Shown here in pieces: positions 62,899 through 64,000 of a DNA stretch of 64,000 bases (position 1 is the stretch's first letter; each line of letters opens with the position of its first letter). Source of the DNA: Acidimicrobiia bacterium (GTDB lineage: Bacteria > Actinomycetota > Acidimicrobiia > Acidimicrobiales > Bin134); the NCBI GenBank assembly GCA_022819825.1, contig JAJEGM010000012.1:1-64000 (forward strand). Direction: 5' to 3'. The translations under genes were made by a program, and so were the position numbers. The notes beneath the pieces are model-generated. The model was not told where the DNA came from. It saw only the letters and a program-made list of their open reading frames with translations, and made no database searches.

Positions 62899-64000
62899 GC
62901 CCTTCGGTTGCCGACCAGCTAGGCGCTCGCTTCGGCTTGGACTCGGTAAACGTCCGGGCCGGGCTGACCCAAGACGAGCTGTTCGCCGCCGCCATCGCCG
63001 GAGATCGGGGCCGCACCCGCATCGATGGAGGCGAGCACGACCAGAAGGCGTTCGCCACCGCTTTGGGCACCGACGGGCCGCTGATCTTCTACTCCGACCC
63101 CACGTGTACCGGCCGTCCCGTTCAGGACACCTTTGCGGTGGCCTGGCCCGAGTTGGTGGACGACGTGTGGTGGAAGGCGGACTTCAACAAGCTGGACGGC
63201 GACCGCTACTCGGGATTGCTGGAGCGAGTGCTGGCCCATCTGAACGAGCGGCAGGCTGTGCTGTACACCGCCGACGTGTTCTGCGGCTGGGATCCCGAGT
63301 TCGCCATCCCCTACCGGCTGGTGAGCGAGTACGCCACCCACGCCTACTTCGCCAACATCATGTTCCCCAAAGGCGTGCGCGACGACGCCGGCCGCGATGC
63401 CGTGGGCTGGACCATGATCAACGTCCCCAGCTTCCGCTGCGATCCCGACCGCGACGGCACCCGCACCGACCGGGCGGTCATCATGGACCTGCGCAACCGG
63501 CTGGGGCTGGTTCTCGGGCGGGCCGACTACTGCGGCGTGGTCAAGAAGACCATGTTCACGGTGATGAACTTCGTGCTGCCCGATGCCAAGCAGCTCACCA
63601 TGCACTGCTCGGCCAACGTGGACGACAGCGGCGACAGCGCCATCTTGTTCGGCTTGTCCGGCACCGGGAAGACCACGTTGTCAGCCGATCCCGACCGCAG
63701 CCTGATCGGCGACGACGAGCATGTGTGGACCGAGACAGGAGTCTCCAACTTCGAGGACGGGTGCTACGCCAAGCTCATCGACTTGGACAAAGAAGCCGAG
63801 CCCATCATTGCCGCCGCATTGTCGAGGGGGGGAACCCTCATCGAGAACGTTCCCGCCCTGCCCGGCCGGGATCTGGCCGACACCGACCCCCAAGAGCTCG
63901 ACCTCGCCGACGACTCCATCACTGAGAACACCCGGTTCGCTTATCCGCTCTCGTGCAACCCCCACGTGGCCCCTGGCGCCAAAGGGCCTCACCCCCGCAC
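62895..64000 (+). CDS. pckA: ATP-type phosphoenolpyruvate carboxykinase, 3' truncated by window end
   Basis: The first 368 codons of PEPCK, which makes PEP from oxaloacetate with ATP. YSDPTCTGRPVQDTFAVAWP and DDVWWKADFNKL are the N-terminal substrate region; CGVVKKTMFTVMNFVLPD, LTMHCSANV, the P-loop ILFGLSGTGKTTLSADPDRS and LIGDDEHVW (metal-binding Asp) form the active site; NTRFAYP retains the late Arg. The TGRSPKD motif is altered to TGRPVQD and YGGEMKK to YCGVVKK, so it is a divergent member. The frame runs open to base 64000. GTG start overlaps the cold-shock-like gene. Confidence 0.9.
   Translation, partial: MSPSVADQLGARFGLDSVNVRAGLTQDELFAAAIAGDRGRTRIDGGEHDQKAFATALGTDGPLIFYSDPTCTGRPVQDTFAVAWPELVDDVWWKADFNKLDGDRYSGLLERVLAHLNERQAVLYTADVFCGWDPEFAIPYRLVSEYATHAYFANIMFPKGVRDDAGRDAVGWTMINVPSFRCDPDRDGTRTDRAVIMDLRNRLGLVLGRADYCGVVKKTMFTVMNFVLPDAKQLTMHCSANVDDSGDSAILFGLSGTGKTTLSADPDRSLIGDDEHVWTETGVSNFEDGCYAKLIDLDKEAEPIIAAALSRGGTLIENVPALPGRDLADTDPQELDLADDSITENTRFAYPLSCNPHVAPGAKGPHPR

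Noticed and set aside
63104-63925. Plus-strand 273-codon frame inside pckA
   Set aside because: The pckA frame has the P-loop and metal motifs and stays open to the window end; this frame is Arg/Pro-rich nonsense.
1-64000. tRNA, rRNA, insertion sequences, prophage
   Set aside because: Gaps are too short for rRNA and no cloverleaf, transposase or terminal inverted repeat was recognised by eye; a covariance-model scan would be decisive for small RNAs.

Overview
The window is a 64 kb, high-GC chromosomal segment from an actinobacterium. Gene order closely follows the housekeeping 'translation to cell-envelope' supercluster that, from memory, runs through Mycobacterium tuberculosis roughly Rv2745c to Rv2975c: pgsA-ftsK-rnj-dapA-dapB-pnp-rpsO-ribF-truB-rbfA-infB-nusA-rimP-proS-ispG-rip1-dxr-cdsA-frr-pyrH-tsf-rpsB-M23-xer-dprA-comM-yraN-rplS-trmD-rimM-khpA-rpsP-ffh-ftsY-smc-mutM-rnc-acpP-plsX-rpmF-DUF177-SepIVA-like-coaD-rsmD-recG-DAK. 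Missing mycobacterial neighbours (thyX, ylxR, nrnA, lepB, rnhB), the archaeal/eukaryotic-type ProRS and the unusual secreted proteins suggest a deep lineage such as Acidimicrobiia. That placement is inference.

Layout. 1-3.3 kb is the only accessory-looking part: two paralogous secreted Cys-rich proteins on the minus strand, one with a 1-nt frameshift, separated by a plus-strand VapBC-type toxin-antitoxin pair. 3.4-17.9 kb holds cinA, pgsA, rimO, a Ca2+/Na+ antiporter, ftsK, rnj, dapA, an unknown winged-helix-like gene, SURF1, dapB, pnp and rpsO. A plus-strand PfkB kinase converges on a luciferase-like oxidoreductase at 18-20 kb. 20-37 kb is the translation and isoprenoid block. 37-42 kb holds a degenerate M23 protein, a Xer recombinase, dprA, comM and a lipoprotein cytochrome c. 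42-62.5 kb holds rplS to the DAK gene. At the right edge a divergent pair, a cold-shock-like gene and a truncated ATP-type pckA, reads rightward. Almost all genes lie on the minus strand in tight operons with many 4-nt overlaps. No rRNA, tRNA, CRISPR array or insertion sequence was seen.

Most unusual signal. Several gene-gene junctions carry short, diverged tandem duplications (29-59 bp) covering the 3' end of the upstream gene and/or the start of the downstream gene (pgsA/cinA, ribF/LLM, rbfA/truB, proS/rimP, comM/dprA, smc/htrA, coaD/SepIVA-like, and more weakly pyrH/frr). At five of them the extra start copy opens a 12-21 codon mini-ORF whose first residues mimic the downstream protein and which ends at or just before the true start codon. 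Several translation proteins also carry in-frame repeat tails (S2, NusA, IF-2). Other points: the Fpg/MutM-family protein lacks the proline and glutamate catalytic residues and most lesion-contact residues; the M23 domain lacks its metal ligands; rnc appears to start at a CTG codon overlapping the acpP stop.
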